Assembly: GCF_000737335.2 (NCBI RefSeq)
Contig: NZ_JMCC02000048.1
Span: 1-64,000 of the forward strand
DNA length: 64,000 nt
DNA from: Enhygromyxa salina
Lineage (GTDB): Bacteria > Myxococcota_A > Polyangia > Nannocystales > Nannocystaceae
Direction: 5' to 3'
In this document: positions 8,199-16,606 of the stretch, piece by piece
Layout: the number at the start of each line of letters is the position of its first letter
Position numbering within the stretch: position 1 is the stretch's first letter
Notes under the pieces: generated by a model
What the model saw: only the letters and a program-made list of their open reading frames with translations
What the model was told of the DNA's origin: nothing
Database searches by the model: none
Translations under genes and position numbers: made by a program

Positions 8199-9023
8199 TC
8201 AGTCACCACCACGCTGGGGATCCGTCCCGACGCAGGTGGTTTGCACCCGGGCCCGCAGCGGCGAGCTTGGATGGGCGATCGAGAACTGTTCGCGCGCGGC
8301 TGCGGCCTGGGTCACGTCGCCGAGTGCACACAGCAATTCGACGCGCAGCGCGTCGCGCTCGGGCGCCAAGGTGCCGCTCGGGAACTGGTCACGATGGCGG
8401 TCGAGCTGGTCGAGCGCGGCCTGGGGCGCCGTCGCGCGCAGCTGCTTGGCGTCGCGGAGCAGCGCGATCTCGGCTGCGAGGTCCGAGTTGCTGTTGGCTG
8501 GCTCGCTCGGGGCAGGCAGCTTGGATGGACTGCGCGGGCCCTTGGCTGCAGCTGGCGTGTCGGCGGCGCTCGGTTGCGGGTCCAAGCTTGGGCTGGGCGT
8601 TGGCGCCAGCGCGGGCTCGTTGCTGACCACTTCGGCGTTTGGCGTCTCGATCGGCGCCTGCGTGTGTGCGGCGTGCGTGGCATCACCTCCGAGCGCAGCA
8701 ACCGTGACGGCGCCGACCTTCAGCACCAGCAGCCCGGCGCCGGTCAAGCCGACCGTGGCCGCGACGATCTTGGCCGCCCACACGGCGCGGCCGGCCTCTG
8801 CGATGTGAGCGACCGCGTCACCACCCCCGAGCGCCTCGGCTCCGCCGTTGCCGGGGTCGCCTGGTTCACCCGATCCATCCGAACCGTCCGATCCGTCCGA
8901 TCCGTCCGATCCGGGGCCGCCCAGCCGTACTCGCAGGGCCGCCAGGATCTGCTCGCTCGTGCCCGGAGGTGGTCCGTCGCGCGCCAGCAGTGCTTGGCGC
9001 ATGGCTTCATCCAGTTCGATCAT
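8199..9023 (-). CDS. Membrane protein next to ECF sigma factor, putative anti-sigma factor
   Basis: 274 aa. The N-terminus (about 1-30, MIELDEAMRQALLARDG...) is followed by a GSDGSDGSDGSDG repeat, a single membrane segment near residues 85-112, a long Pro/Ser-rich spacer, and a C-terminal helical region (about 185-260) that looks like TPR repeats. Its ATG lies inside the last codons of the sigma factor gene (17-bp overlap), a typical arrangement for an anti-sigma or regulatory partner. No zinc-binding anti-sigma motif (HxxxCxxC) is visible, so the role is inferred from position and topology only. Confidence 0.75.
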   Translation of the reverse strand: MIELDEAMRQALLARDGPPPGTSEQILAALRVRLGGPGSDGSDGSDGSDGSGEPGDPGNGGAEALGGGDAVAHIAEAGRAVWAAKIVAATVGLTGAGLLVLKVGAVTVAALGGDATHAAHTQAPIETPNAEVVSNEPALAPTPSPSLDPQPSAADTPAAAKGPRSPSKLPAPSEPANSNSDLAAEIALLRDAKQLRATAPQAALDQLDRHRDQFPSGTLAPERDALRVELLCALGDVTQAAAAREQFSIAHPSSPLRARVQTTCVGTDPQRGGD

Positions 9024-9591
9024 GGCTCCTACTTTCGCGTGCGTGCGGCGGGTCGTGTTGTGGTGACGCTGCGCTGGTCAACGCCGCGTCGAGGTCCGCA
9101 CGCGCCCGCCGCAGGCGTGAGTAGACAGTGTTGAGCTTGCAGCCGATCGCCTCGGCGGCCTCTGGGGCGCTGAGGCCCTCGAGCTCGATCAGCACATAGA
9201 CCTGCTTGCGTCGGGGCTCGAGCGCTTCGATCTGCGCCGCGATCTGTTCGAGCTGCTCGCGCGCGCCCAGGCGATCTTCGAGGCCCTCGACCGCGTCGTT
9301 GGTTGGCAGCGCGGCCAGCTTGCGTTGGTGACGATCGTCCGTGCGCCGATGCGCCGAAGCGACCCGGCGCGCGACTCCATACAGCCACGCCCGAACCGAC
9401 CCGCCCTGATCCCAGACGCCGAAGCGTCGGTGCACGATCACGAACACATCCTGGGTCGCGTCGTCGAGCGCGGCATCTGGCACGCCAAAGCGTCGCAGCG
9501 ATCGCCACACGAACCCGAGCTGGGCTCGGTAGAGCGCCTCGAACTCGGCGAGGAGCGCGTGCTGCTCGGATGCGGGCACTGTCGGGATCAT
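9007..9591 (-). CDS. ECF-type RNA polymerase sigma factor
   Basis: 194 aa from ATG 9591. The open frame continues upstream to 10041, but that part overlaps the divergent lipoprotein gene and has no sigma features. Region 2 spans about residues 12-85, with DDATQDVFVIVHRRF and VRAWLYGVARRVASAHRR (core and -10 binding). Region 4 runs from about 115 to 175, with the helix-turn-helix LSAPEAAEAIGCKLNTVYSRLRRARADL. It belongs to the sigma70 ECF class and starts an operon with the putative anti-sigma gene (17-bp overlap). No promoter recognition sequence can be derived from one locus. Confidence 0.93.
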   Translation of the reverse strand: MIPTVPASEQHALLAEFEALYRAQLGFVWRSLRRFGVPDAALDDATQDVFVIVHRRFGVWDQGGSVRAWLYGVARRVASAHRRTDDRHQRKLAALPTNDAVEGLEDRLGAREQLEQIAAQIEALEPRRKQVYVLIELEGLSAPEAAEAIGCKLNTVYSRLRRARADLDAALTSAASPQHDPPHARESRSHDRTG

Positions 9592-9778
9592 GTCCGGTCC
9601 GGCCCGCAACCGTCCTGAACCGGGAAAAAACTTGGTGCGTGGGGGTGTGTGGGGTCTAGCGAGGGCTCTTGGCGATCGGGCTTCCGCGCGGACTCGACGC
9701 GAGCGCGGTCTGGGGCGCGTTTCTTGGCCTGGCGCCGCGATCCTCGAAGCGTCGTGTTTCGAGCTGCGCGAAACCGCG

Positions 9779-9784
9779 TAAACT
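9779..9784 (+). promoter_or_regulatory. TAAACT -10 element of the metzincin lipoprotein gene
   Basis: TAAACT ends exactly 6 nt before ATG 9791, placing the expected transcription start on the start codon. There is no Shine-Dalgarno. One of a series of such elements in this window. Confidence 0.5.
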
Positions 9785-9790
9785 CCCCGC

Positions 9791-11467
9791 ATGAGCTGTT
9801 CGACTCGTCTGATCTTCGCTGCAGGCGCCGCCTCACTCGCGCTGATGTCGTTGGCGGCCGGCTGCGGTGACGATACGGTCGCTGCAACCGACGAGGCCGG
9901 CGATGGCGATGGCGATGGCGACGCAACGGAGACCTCCACCGACACCGACGAGCCGCCCCCGCCCGAGCTCGGGGGCGCGGCGATGGGCATCTCGATCGTG
10001 GGGATCGAGGCCAACCAGGGCACGGCGGTCGCCCTGACCAACGGGGTGGACTACATCGGCCCCGACAACCGCAACGCCTACCTGGTCCGCGACCGTGACA
10101 CGCTGATCCGCTTCCAGCACGTGATCGAGGATCCGGCCGCGTGGATCGATCGTGATTTAACGGGCTTTTTGCACGTGTATCCGGCCGACGGCGGCGAAGA
10201 GATCATCAGCGAGCGCAAGCTGTTCGTCACCGCTGACTCGGATCCACGCAACCTCGACACCAATTTCTACTTCAGCTTGCTGGCCAAGGACGCCAAGCCT
10301 GGGGCCCGGTTTTGGGTCGAGCTGCGCGAGTCGGACAAGCTGATCGACGTCTCGGGCCTGAGCGAGGGCGTGAGCGCGGCGCCAGCAGAGTCCCAGCCGT
10401 TCGGGTTCGAGGACACGTCGCTCGAGCTCGATATCGTGATTGTTCCGGTTGACTACCAGTGGCCGGACCCGCCGCGCTATCCCGACATCACCGCAGAAGA
10501 CCTGCAGATCTTTCACGATCTGTTGCTGCAACAAAACCCGGTCCAGACCATCAATATCCAGTTTCGTGACGAGCCGCTGGTCTGGGACGAGCGCATCACC
10601 AACCTGGGCTCGCTGCTTGGGCCCACGCGCGCGCTCAAGATCAACGATGGCGCGGCCGCGAACGTGTACTACCACGCGCTCGTCGATGTTGGCGGATCCG
10701 GGGTCAACATGGTCGCCGGCATCGCCAACCTGGCCGGTCCGGGGATGAACGACAGCGATCGCCGGGTCGCGGCAACGGTGTATTACAAGCACTACGATCC
10801 CGGCGATCCCGAGGAGGGCGAGGAGCCCCAGACCTTCAGCCCGATCAACAGCGCGCGCACGTGGGTCCACGAGGTTGGCCACAATCAAGGCCTGAGCCAC
10901 GTGTACTGCCCCGGCGCCGACTCGGCGGGACCGGATCCTTCGTACCCCTACCAAGATGGAAAGATCGGGGTGTTCGGATTTGGGATCCGCGACTATCACA
11001 TGTACACGCCAACGGCCGCGCATGACTACATGAGCTATTGTGGCAATGCGTGGGTCTCTGACTGGACGTGGAACAAGACCTATGAGCGGATTCAAACCCT
11101 CACTTCGTGGAATGGCGGCGCCGCCGAGCCGCCCGGCGTGACGGGCCAGATTTTGGTGGGTATGCTGTTTGCGGACGGGACCGAGGATTGGTGGGTGTAT
11201 GACGCGGCGGCGCCGACCCAGCGCTCGGGTGGGCAAACGGTGGAGTTTTGGGATCACGGGCAGTTGGTCGCGGCCGAGCTCGCGCAGGTCGAGCTGCTGA
11301 GCGATGCCGAGACGGTCGTGGTGACCGTGCCGCTGCCGGCGGACGGGTGGGACAGCGTTGACGCGATCACCCGCGTGGATCACCGCGGGACCCGGCGAGG
11401 GCTCGAGCTTGGGCGCATTCACAGGGGGCGCGACCTCGCGGTGCATGGCGCCCAAGGTCAAGGGTGA
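9791..11467 (+). CDS. Secreted metzincin-like zinc metalloprotease lipoprotein (M66/StcE-like motif)
   Basis: 558 aa. Signal peptide with lipobox LAAGC (cysteine near residue 26) and a GDGDGDGD linker. The zinc site is HEVGHNQGLSH near residue 360, the full metzincin HExxHxxGxxH, followed some 50 residues later by the likely Met-turn YMSYCG. The HEVGHNxGLxH form and the following aromatic region recall the M66 (StcE/ToxR-regulated lipoprotein) peptidases; I am confident of the metzincin class and less so of the subfamily. It is probably exposed on the outer membrane and acts on extracellular proteins or glycoproteins, fitting a predatory lifestyle. A hairpin lies just after the stop. Confidence 0.9.
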   Translation: MSCSTRLIFAAGAASLALMSLAAGCGDDTVAATDEAGDGDGDGDATETSTDTDEPPPPELGGAAMGISIVGIEANQGTAVALTNGVDYIGPDNRNAYLVRDRDTLIRFQHVIEDPAAWIDRDLTGFLHVYPADGGEEIISERKLFVTADSDPRNLDTNFYFSLLAKDAKPGARFWVELRESDKLIDVSGLSEGVSAAPAESQPFGFEDTSLELDIVIVPVDYQWPDPPRYPDITAEDLQIFHDLLLQQNPVQTINIQFRDEPLVWDERITNLGSLLGPTRALKINDGAAANVYYHALVDVGGSGVNMVAGIANLAGPGMNDSDRRVAATVYYKHYDPGDPEEGEEPQTFSPINSARTWVHEVGHNQGLSHVYCPGADSAGPDPSYPYQDGKIGVFGFGIRDYHMYTPTAAHDYMSYCGNAWVSDWTWNKTYERIQTLTSWNGGAAEPPGVTGQILVGMLFADGTEDWWVYDAAAPTQRSGGQTVEFWDHGQLVAAELAQVELLSDAETVVVTVPLPADGWDSVDAITRVDHRGTRRGLELGRIHRGRDLAVHGAQGQG

Positions 11468-11490
11468 GCACGCACACGATCCTGTTGGCG

Positions 11491-11528
11491 CCACTCACGC
11501 CTGGGTACGTGATTGCCAGCGTGAGTGG
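11491..11528 (+). terminator. Hairpin between the metalloprotease and the AAA ATPase
   Basis: CCACTCACGC (11491-11500) is perfectly complementary to GCGTGAGTGG (11519-11528), an 18-nt loop between. No T-run follows. It lies 23 bp after one stop codon and 24 bp before the next ATG, so it could end the first transcript or mark the border of an inserted module. Confidence 0.5.
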
Positions 11529-11552
11529 GGCTAACCTCCGGGCGGGACTCTG

Positions 11553-12833
11553 ATGCTCCGCAAGCTCGCGCTCCACAACGTCGGTCCTGCGAAGGACCTG
11601 GTCCTGAGCCCCGTGGCTCCTCGCCTCAACTTGCTGACCGGCGACAATGGTCTGGGCAAGTCGTTCTTGTTGGAAGCAGCGTGGTGGTCGCTCACCCGAA
11701 CTTGGCATGAAGCGCCGGCGGTTCCGTCTGCACCGGATGCCCGTATTGGGCACGACTTCGACGGCGAATCCAGCATCTCGCGTTCGGAGTCGAAGTGGAT
11801 GCCTGACGGCCAATACTGGAAGCGTCGGGCCGGGCGGCCGCCCAATCCCGGACTGGTCATGTATGCGCGGGTCGATGGCTCATTCTCGGTCTGGGATCCA
11901 GCCCGCAATTATCGGCTCTATGCGCGCGCCGACGGTGGCGAGGCAGAGTCGCCAACCGCGTACCAGTTCAGCTCAGCAGAGGTTCTGTGGGGGCTTCGCA
12001 GGCGGGCGACCGTCGCGGGGCAGGAGCGGCAAGAGACGCTGTGTTTAGGCCTCATCGACGAGTGGCGCGAGTGGCAGCGCGCCGCGGATCCGCGCTTCGA
12101 GCTGCTCGCGCGCCTGCTCGCAACGCTTGGCCCCGACGACCAACCGCTCGAGCCCGGCGAGCTCGTGCGGCCCTCGCTCGATGACGTTCGGGAGCTCCCG
12201 ACCATCCGCATGCCATATGGGCAGGACGTCCCAATCACCTATGCACCGGCGGGTGTCAGGCGCATGTGCAAGCTCGCCTACCTGTTGGCCTGGGCGATGT
12301 CCGAGCACGAGGCCGAGTCAAATCGGCGTGCAATCGCGCCGTCACGACAGATCATCATGCTCGTGGATGAGATCGAGACCCACTTGCATCCCCGGTGGCA
12401 ACGCACGGTGCTCCCGGGGCTGCTGAGGGCGATCGCAGGCTGGCGAAAAGGCGATTCGCCGGATGTGCAGATTATCGTCGCAACGCACTCACCTTTGGTT
12501 CTCACGTCGATTGAGCCGCTGTTTGATCCCAGGCAGGACGCCCTGTGGAAGTTGGACCTCGAGAACGGGGCGGTGGTCATCGAGCGGGACGTCTGGCACA
12601 AACGCGGCGATGCCCTGATGTGGTTGGAGTCCGACGTGTTCAACGAGACCGCGCCCTATTCGCGGGAGGCGGAGGCCGCAATGAAGGACGCGGCCGCGTT
12701 GATGACGGACGAGAATGCAACCGAGCATCGCGCGGACCAGCTGCGAACCCGCTTGCGCGAAGTTCTTGCAGATACAGATCCCTTCTGGCTGAACTGGAGG
12801 GCGTGGCGACGCGCGCGAGGGTGGACGCCGTGA
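11553..12833 (+). CDS. AAA/ABC-type ATPase of a putative two-gene defence module
   Basis: 426 aa. A RecF/OLD-like ATPase: Walker A GDNGLGKS (residues 30-37), Walker B IIMLVDEIETHLHP (about 265-278) and the switch histidine in VATHSPLVLTS (about 309-318). No long coiled-coil arms and no TOPRIM nuclease domain are present, so it is not a complete SMC or OLD protein. The stop overlaps the GTG of the next gene (GTGA, 12830-12833), so the two are translationally coupled. The ATG follows a GGGCGGGA ribosome binding site. An ATPase of this kind coupled to an HNH nuclease is the architecture of Septu (PtuA/PtuB) and related phage-defence systems; that role is inferred from architecture. Confidence 0.85.
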   Translation: MLRKLALHNVGPAKDLVLSPVAPRLNLLTGDNGLGKSFLLEAAWWSLTRTWHEAPAVPSAPDARIGHDFDGESSISRSESKWMPDGQYWKRRAGRPPNPGLVMYARVDGSFSVWDPARNYRLYARADGGEAESPTAYQFSSAEVLWGLRRRATVAGQERQETLCLGLIDEWREWQRAADPRFELLARLLATLGPDDQPLEPGELVRPSLDDVRELPTIRMPYGQDVPITYAPAGVRRMCKLAYLLAWAMSEHEAESNRRAIAPSRQIIMLVDEIETHLHPRWQRTVLPGLLRAIAGWRKGDSPDVQIIVATHSPLVLTSIEPLFDPRQDALWKLDLENGAVVIERDVWHKRGDALMWLESDVFNETAPYSREAEAAMKDAAALMTDENATEHRADQLRTRLREVLADTDPFWLNWRAWRRARGWTP

Positions 12834-13525
12834 TTCCAGTCGCCCCCCAGCCGCAGCCCAAAGCTCCAGACTTTGACTTTGCCCACGATGTCCATGACCG
12901 GGGACTAGACGCGATCCGCCAGCTCGCGGGGCTTGCTCCCTTACACGCGTGGAAGGGCAAGAACATCGCCGCTCAGGTTGCTCGCATTGAAGATGTCAAC
13001 CCCAGCATGTTGCGCCGCTACGCTTACTGGAAACGAGCGATGCCGGCGTTGCATCGAGCATACGGGGGCTATTGTGCTTACCTTGCGCGATACATCGAGC
13101 CGGTCGAGACGCCGACCACGGATCACTTCATCGCGCTTCGAAACACGATGGATCCCGCGCTCGCGTATACGTGGTCAAACTACCGTCTCGCCCACGCCTT
13201 CGTGAACAGCGTGAAGTCGGCGATCCCCGATGTGTTGGATCCCTTCGAGATCGACCACGGATGGTTCGCCATCGATTTCGGGACTTTCAAGACCATCCCT
13301 GGGCCCGGTGCGCCGCCTCGCCATCGCGAAGCCATTGTGCACAGCATTGCCACGCTCAAGCTCGATGGGCGTGCGCTGGCCGTCACGCGAAGGCGAGCGG
13401 CGGAGCGCTATTGGAGGGCCCCACGGGGTTGTCCACCACTTCCGTTTTGGGCGCTGGAGACAGACGAGCCATTCCTGGCGAGCGAGCTTCGTCGTCAGGG
13501 TCGCCTCAACCCGGAAGACATTTAG
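12830..13525 (+). CDS. HNH-like nuclease partner of the AAA ATPase (PtuB-like)
   Basis: 231 aa from GTG 12830, chosen because GTGA overlaps the ATPase stop; GTG 12821 is an in-frame alternative. The centre reads as an HNH (beta-beta-alpha metal) fold: YCAYL (81-85) in place of the usual CxxC knuckle, TTDHF (96-100) holding the general-base D98/H99, and WSNYRLAHAFVNSVKS (115-130), where N117 and H122/N126 take the places of the later HNH residues. The following LDPFEIDHGWFAIDF (136-150) is a pattern I associate with HNH proteins found beside such ATPases. The variant residues make catalytic competence uncertain. The ATPase presumably controls DNA or RNA cleavage by this subunit. Confidence 0.75.
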   Translation: MIPVAPQPQPKAPDFDFAHDVHDRGLDAIRQLAGLAPLHAWKGKNIAAQVARIEDVNPSMLRRYAYWKRAMPALHRAYGGYCAYLARYIEPVETPTTDHFIALRNTMDPALAYTWSNYRLAHAFVNSVKSAIPDVLDPFEIDHGWFAIDFGTFKTIPGPGAPPRHREAIVHSIATLKLDGRALAVTRRRAAERYWRAPRGCPPLPFWALETDEPFLASELRRQGRLNPEDI

Positions 13526-13610
13526 TTTACTGGCCAACAGCACGCGCGCGAATTGGCGGAACGTTTTGCGCCGCGATTGTCCGATCGCCAGCGCGTGATA
13601 GACACCCCCA

Positions 13611-14681
13611 GTGGCGCAGCTCCTGGGTAGATGGTTCACGCTGCTTGGCATCGGGTGCATGATCGTGCTGCTCCCAGGTTGCCCGTCGCTCCCGGACGTC
13701 GCGTGGGAGGGCGAGCACGTCACATTTGGGGCAGACCACCCAGAGCAATTGTGTGGTGGCACTAGACATTACCTAGATCAGCGGGCCGGCGAGACCCTCG
13801 CGAGCCTAAACTCCAGCCCGATCCAGATCGAGTACTACTGGCTGGACAATGTCGCGGATCACTGCCCCGAGAGCCCGTCGATCATTGGCTGCGGGGCCGA
13901 GGGCTTGGTGTTCTCCGAGTGGGTGCCGCACATGCACGAGATCGTTCACGCGCGCGCGGGTGATCGGCTGCCGGTGGTGCTCGAAGAGGGCTTTGCCTTT
14001 CACTTTGGGGATCCCTATCCCGTCTATGAGATGGCCTCGCGCGAGCGGCTGACGGAGCTGCTCATGGGCGATCTTGGTGAGATCAGCGGGGTCGCCGACT
14101 ACGCCCGCGTCGCGCACTTCCTGGCGTTCCTCTCGGAGTCCCACGGGCGCGAGCAGCTACTGTTGCTCGACGCGGCGCTCGGCCGTGACAGCTCGCCAGC
14201 GCAGGTGGAGGCGGCGCTCGAGGCGATCTTTGGGCTTGGCCGCGAGCGACTGCTGACGGCATACGCCGACTACCCCGAGTGCCACGGCAATGTCGATACC
14301 AGCGTGGTGTGTGCGGCAAATCCGGTGGCCAGGCTCGGCGAGCAGCGAGCCGTGTTCGAGCGCCGGATCGACTGCGCGGCCGCGGACGTCATGGGCCCGT
14401 ACGAAGGTATGGCCTACACCGAGGACATCATCGAGATCGCACCGTCGACCGAGGGTAGATACCTCGTCCACGCGACCGGCGACGGGATCGCCAAGGGCGG
14501 CAACATGCTGTTGCGTCGATGCGGACCGTGCTCCGAGGGCGGTGTCTACAACCGGATCGGGGACGACCCGGTGAACCTGTCGCAGGCGCAGCTACCCACC
14601 GGGCGCTATCTCGTCCAGTTTCATGTGCCGGTCGACGCGGGCCCCGTCGACTTTGGCGTGCACGTGAGCGTGGGCGGCTAG
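13611..14681 (+). CDS. Lipoprotein with gluzincin-like HExxH motif
   Basis: 356 aa from GTG 13611. Signal peptide with lipobox LLPGC (cysteine near residue 24). HEIVH near residues 108-112, followed after about 20 residues by EEGFAFHFGD, gives the HExxH...E zinc-binding layout of peptidase-MA/DUF1570-like proteins. The C-terminal part holds a beta-rich region with several cysteines (CAAADVMGPYEG..., RRCGPC). The hexamer TAGACA (13599-13604) ends 6 nt before the GTG and there is no Shine-Dalgarno. A protease of similar layout is at 47460. Substrate unknown. Confidence 0.8.
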   Translation: MAQLLGRWFTLLGIGCMIVLLPGCPSLPDVAWEGEHVTFGADHPEQLCGGTRHYLDQRAGETLASLNSSPIQIEYYWLDNVADHCPESPSIIGCGAEGLVFSEWVPHMHEIVHARAGDRLPVVLEEGFAFHFGDPYPVYEMASRERLTELLMGDLGEISGVADYARVAHFLAFLSESHGREQLLLLDAALGRDSSPAQVEAALEAIFGLGRERLLTAYADYPECHGNVDTSVVCAANPVARLGEQRAVFERRIDCAAADVMGPYEGMAYTEDIIEIAPSTEGRYLVHATGDGIAKGGNMLLRRCGPCSEGGVYNRIGDDPVNLSQAQLPTGRYLVQFHVPVDAGPVDFGVHVSVGG

Positions 14682-14718
14682 GCCCGAATCAAGCGCTGCG
14701 CGCTCGACTCGGGCCTAG
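14678..14718. terminator. Bidirectional hairpin holding both stop codons
   Basis: CTAGGCCCGA (14678-14687) pairs perfectly with TCGGGCCTAG (14709-14718). The TAG of the plus gene (14679-14681) and the TAG of the minus gene (14715-14717) are in the two arms. No T-run. Confidence 0.6.
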
Positions 14719-16313
14719 GACAACGCCCGCTTGCGCAGCGCCTTGCCCAGGCCCACCAGCGCGTCGAACTTCTTGGCCAAGCCCTTGCTGTACAGCAGCC
14801 GCACACCTTCGCGGGTCACGTCGTAGTCGTGATGCCGGCCCGGAAACAGCTGGATCGCGCGGTGGATCGGCAGCCGATCCTCGACGACGGCCTTTGTGTT
14901 GGTGCACGCCCGCAGCCCCTCGCGGCCGTTGAGCCGACCAAACCCGCTGCCCTTGACCCCACCAAAGGGTAGATCCTGGACCATGTACATCAGCGCCCAG
15001 TCATTGATGCAGGTGGATCCCGCGACGATCTGATCCGCGATCCGCCGCCCGCGGACCGGGTCTTTTGAGAACACCGACGAGCTCAGCCCATAGGCCGTCT
15101 CGTTGGCGACGGCAACCGCCTGCGCCTCGTCCTCGACCCGAATGATCGACATCACCGGGCCAAAGGTCTCTTCGTGCATGATCCGCATGTCGTCGGTCAC
15201 GTCGGCGAGGATCGTGGGCTCGAAGTAGTGCTTGCTGGGCTTGCCCTTGGTCCGGCGACCACCCGCCTTGAGCGAGGCACCCTTGGCGACCGCGTCCTTC
15301 ACCAATTCTTCGACGATCTCGAGCTGCGCGGGCATCGTCATTGCGCCAATGTCGACCAGCTTGCCCGACAGCGGCGCGTCTTGGCGCATGCGCAGGGTAA
15401 TGTCCTGAACCTTGGCGATGAATTGATCATAGACGGCGTCAAACACCAGCACGCGCTCGGCGGCGAGGCACATCTGGCCCGAAGCGATGAACGCGGCCGA
15501 CACCGCGGCGTGGGCGGCCTGATCGAGATCCGCGTCGTCGCACACGATCATGGGATCTTTGCCGCCGAGCTCGAGGATCACGGGGGTCAGCGTCTTGGCG
15601 CTGTCCTCGAGCACGCGCTTGCCGTTGCGCATCGACCCGGTGAACACGATCTTGTCGACGCCACCCGAGACCAGGGCGGCACCGGTGTCGCCGTAGCCCG
15701 TGATGATCTGGATGAGGTCCGCCGAGTAGCCGCAGTCCGCCAGGCACCGATGCAGGAGCTGCTCGAACGGCTCGGCCGACCACGATGTCCACTCGCTGAC
15801 CTTGATGATCACCGCGTTGCCAGCGAACAGCGCGGGTATCGTGGGGCCCAGAATGTTTTGGAGCGGAAAATTCCAGGGGGTGATCACGCCGATCACACCC
15901 AGCGGGTGGTACTCGACGCGGGCGCGCTTGTGCTGCAACAGACCCGACGACACGGTCTCGCTGCGCAGGTGGGTCTCGCCGTGGGCGATCGTCCATCGGA
16001 GCTTCTCGGCGAGCGGCCAGATCTCGCCGAGCATCGCGTTGTGCAGGGTCTTGCCAGCGTCCCGACAGATCTCTTCGCACAGCGAGTCCGCGTGCTCGAG
16101 CAGCATCTCGAGCAGGTGCGCGAGCACCCTGCGCCGCTCGGCGAAGGGCGTGAGCCGCCACGAGACCTGCGCCTTGCGGGCGCGCGCGATCCGTTCGTGG
16201 ACCTCGTCGTGGGTCAGCGCCGGGACGTCCCCTAGGCGCTCACCGGTCGCCGGATCCGTACAGGGAATGGTCGCGCGGACCTCTTGCTCGAGTTGGGTTG
16301 CGGGCTGCGACAT
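14715..16313 (-). CDS. Aldehyde dehydrogenase family protein
   Basis: 532 aa, NAD(P)-dependent oxidation of an aldehyde to the acid. Conserved features in order: substrate/cofactor loop TPWNFPLQNILGPTIPALFAGNAVIIKVSEWT, the FTGSMRNGK segment, the catalytic Glu in LELGGKDP, the catalytic Cys in SGQMCLAAERV, and the terminal EETFGPVMSI and LPFGGVKGSGFGR motifs. Length is slightly above the family norm of about 500. The C-terminal extension after GREGLRACTNTKAVV is typical of bacterial ALDHs of the SSDH/BADH-like group that carry a hydrophobic tail, but the substrate cannot be fixed. TAGGTT (16324-16329) lies 10 nt before the ATG. Confidence 0.93.
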   Translation of the reverse strand: MSQPATQLEQEVRATIPCTDPATGERLGDVPALTHDEVHERIARARKAQVSWRLTPFAERRRVLAHLLEMLLEHADSLCEEICRDAGKTLHNAMLGEIWPLAEKLRWTIAHGETHLRSETVSSGLLQHKRARVEYHPLGVIGVITPWNFPLQNILGPTIPALFAGNAVIIKVSEWTSWSAEPFEQLLHRCLADCGYSADLIQIITGYGDTGAALVSGGVDKIVFTGSMRNGKRVLEDSAKTLTPVILELGGKDPMIVCDDADLDQAAHAAVSAAFIASGQMCLAAERVLVFDAVYDQFIAKVQDITLRMRQDAPLSGKLVDIGAMTMPAQLEIVEELVKDAVAKGASLKAGGRRTKGKPSKHYFEPTILADVTDDMRIMHEETFGPVMSIIRVEDEAQAVAVANETAYGLSSSVFSKDPVRGRRIADQIVAGSTCINDWALMYMVQDLPFGGVKGSGFGRLNGREGLRACTNTKAVVEDRLPIHRAIQLFPGRHHDYDVTREGVRLLYSKGLAKKFDALVGLGKALRKRALS

Positions 16314-16606
16314 GCCAAGGCGAAACCTAGCGAATACCCCGGCGAGCGTGGGTGGCTTGGGTCACCACGGGCCGGCACATGGGCGCGCTCGATCTCACGC
16401 TGCAACCCCACGCTCGATCCTGCCTCACCCAAGCGGCGCGAGCTCGAGCGGGCGGGGTTTGAGATCGCAGACCCGGTCGCGAGTACGAGCTGCGAGCAGC
16501 GAACGATCCGTGAACAAGGGGTGAGCCGCCTGGTCCGAAAGTCGGCTGGCGTTGGCGTGTGAGTGTTCGGGGTTGACGCAGTCTCGCGCCTGTGGCCCGA
16601 TGTGTC

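Noticed and set aside
9592..10041. N-terminal extension of the ECF sigma factor
   Set aside because: It overlaps the divergent lipoprotein gene and its Ser/Pro-rich sequence mirrors the GD linker on the other strand.
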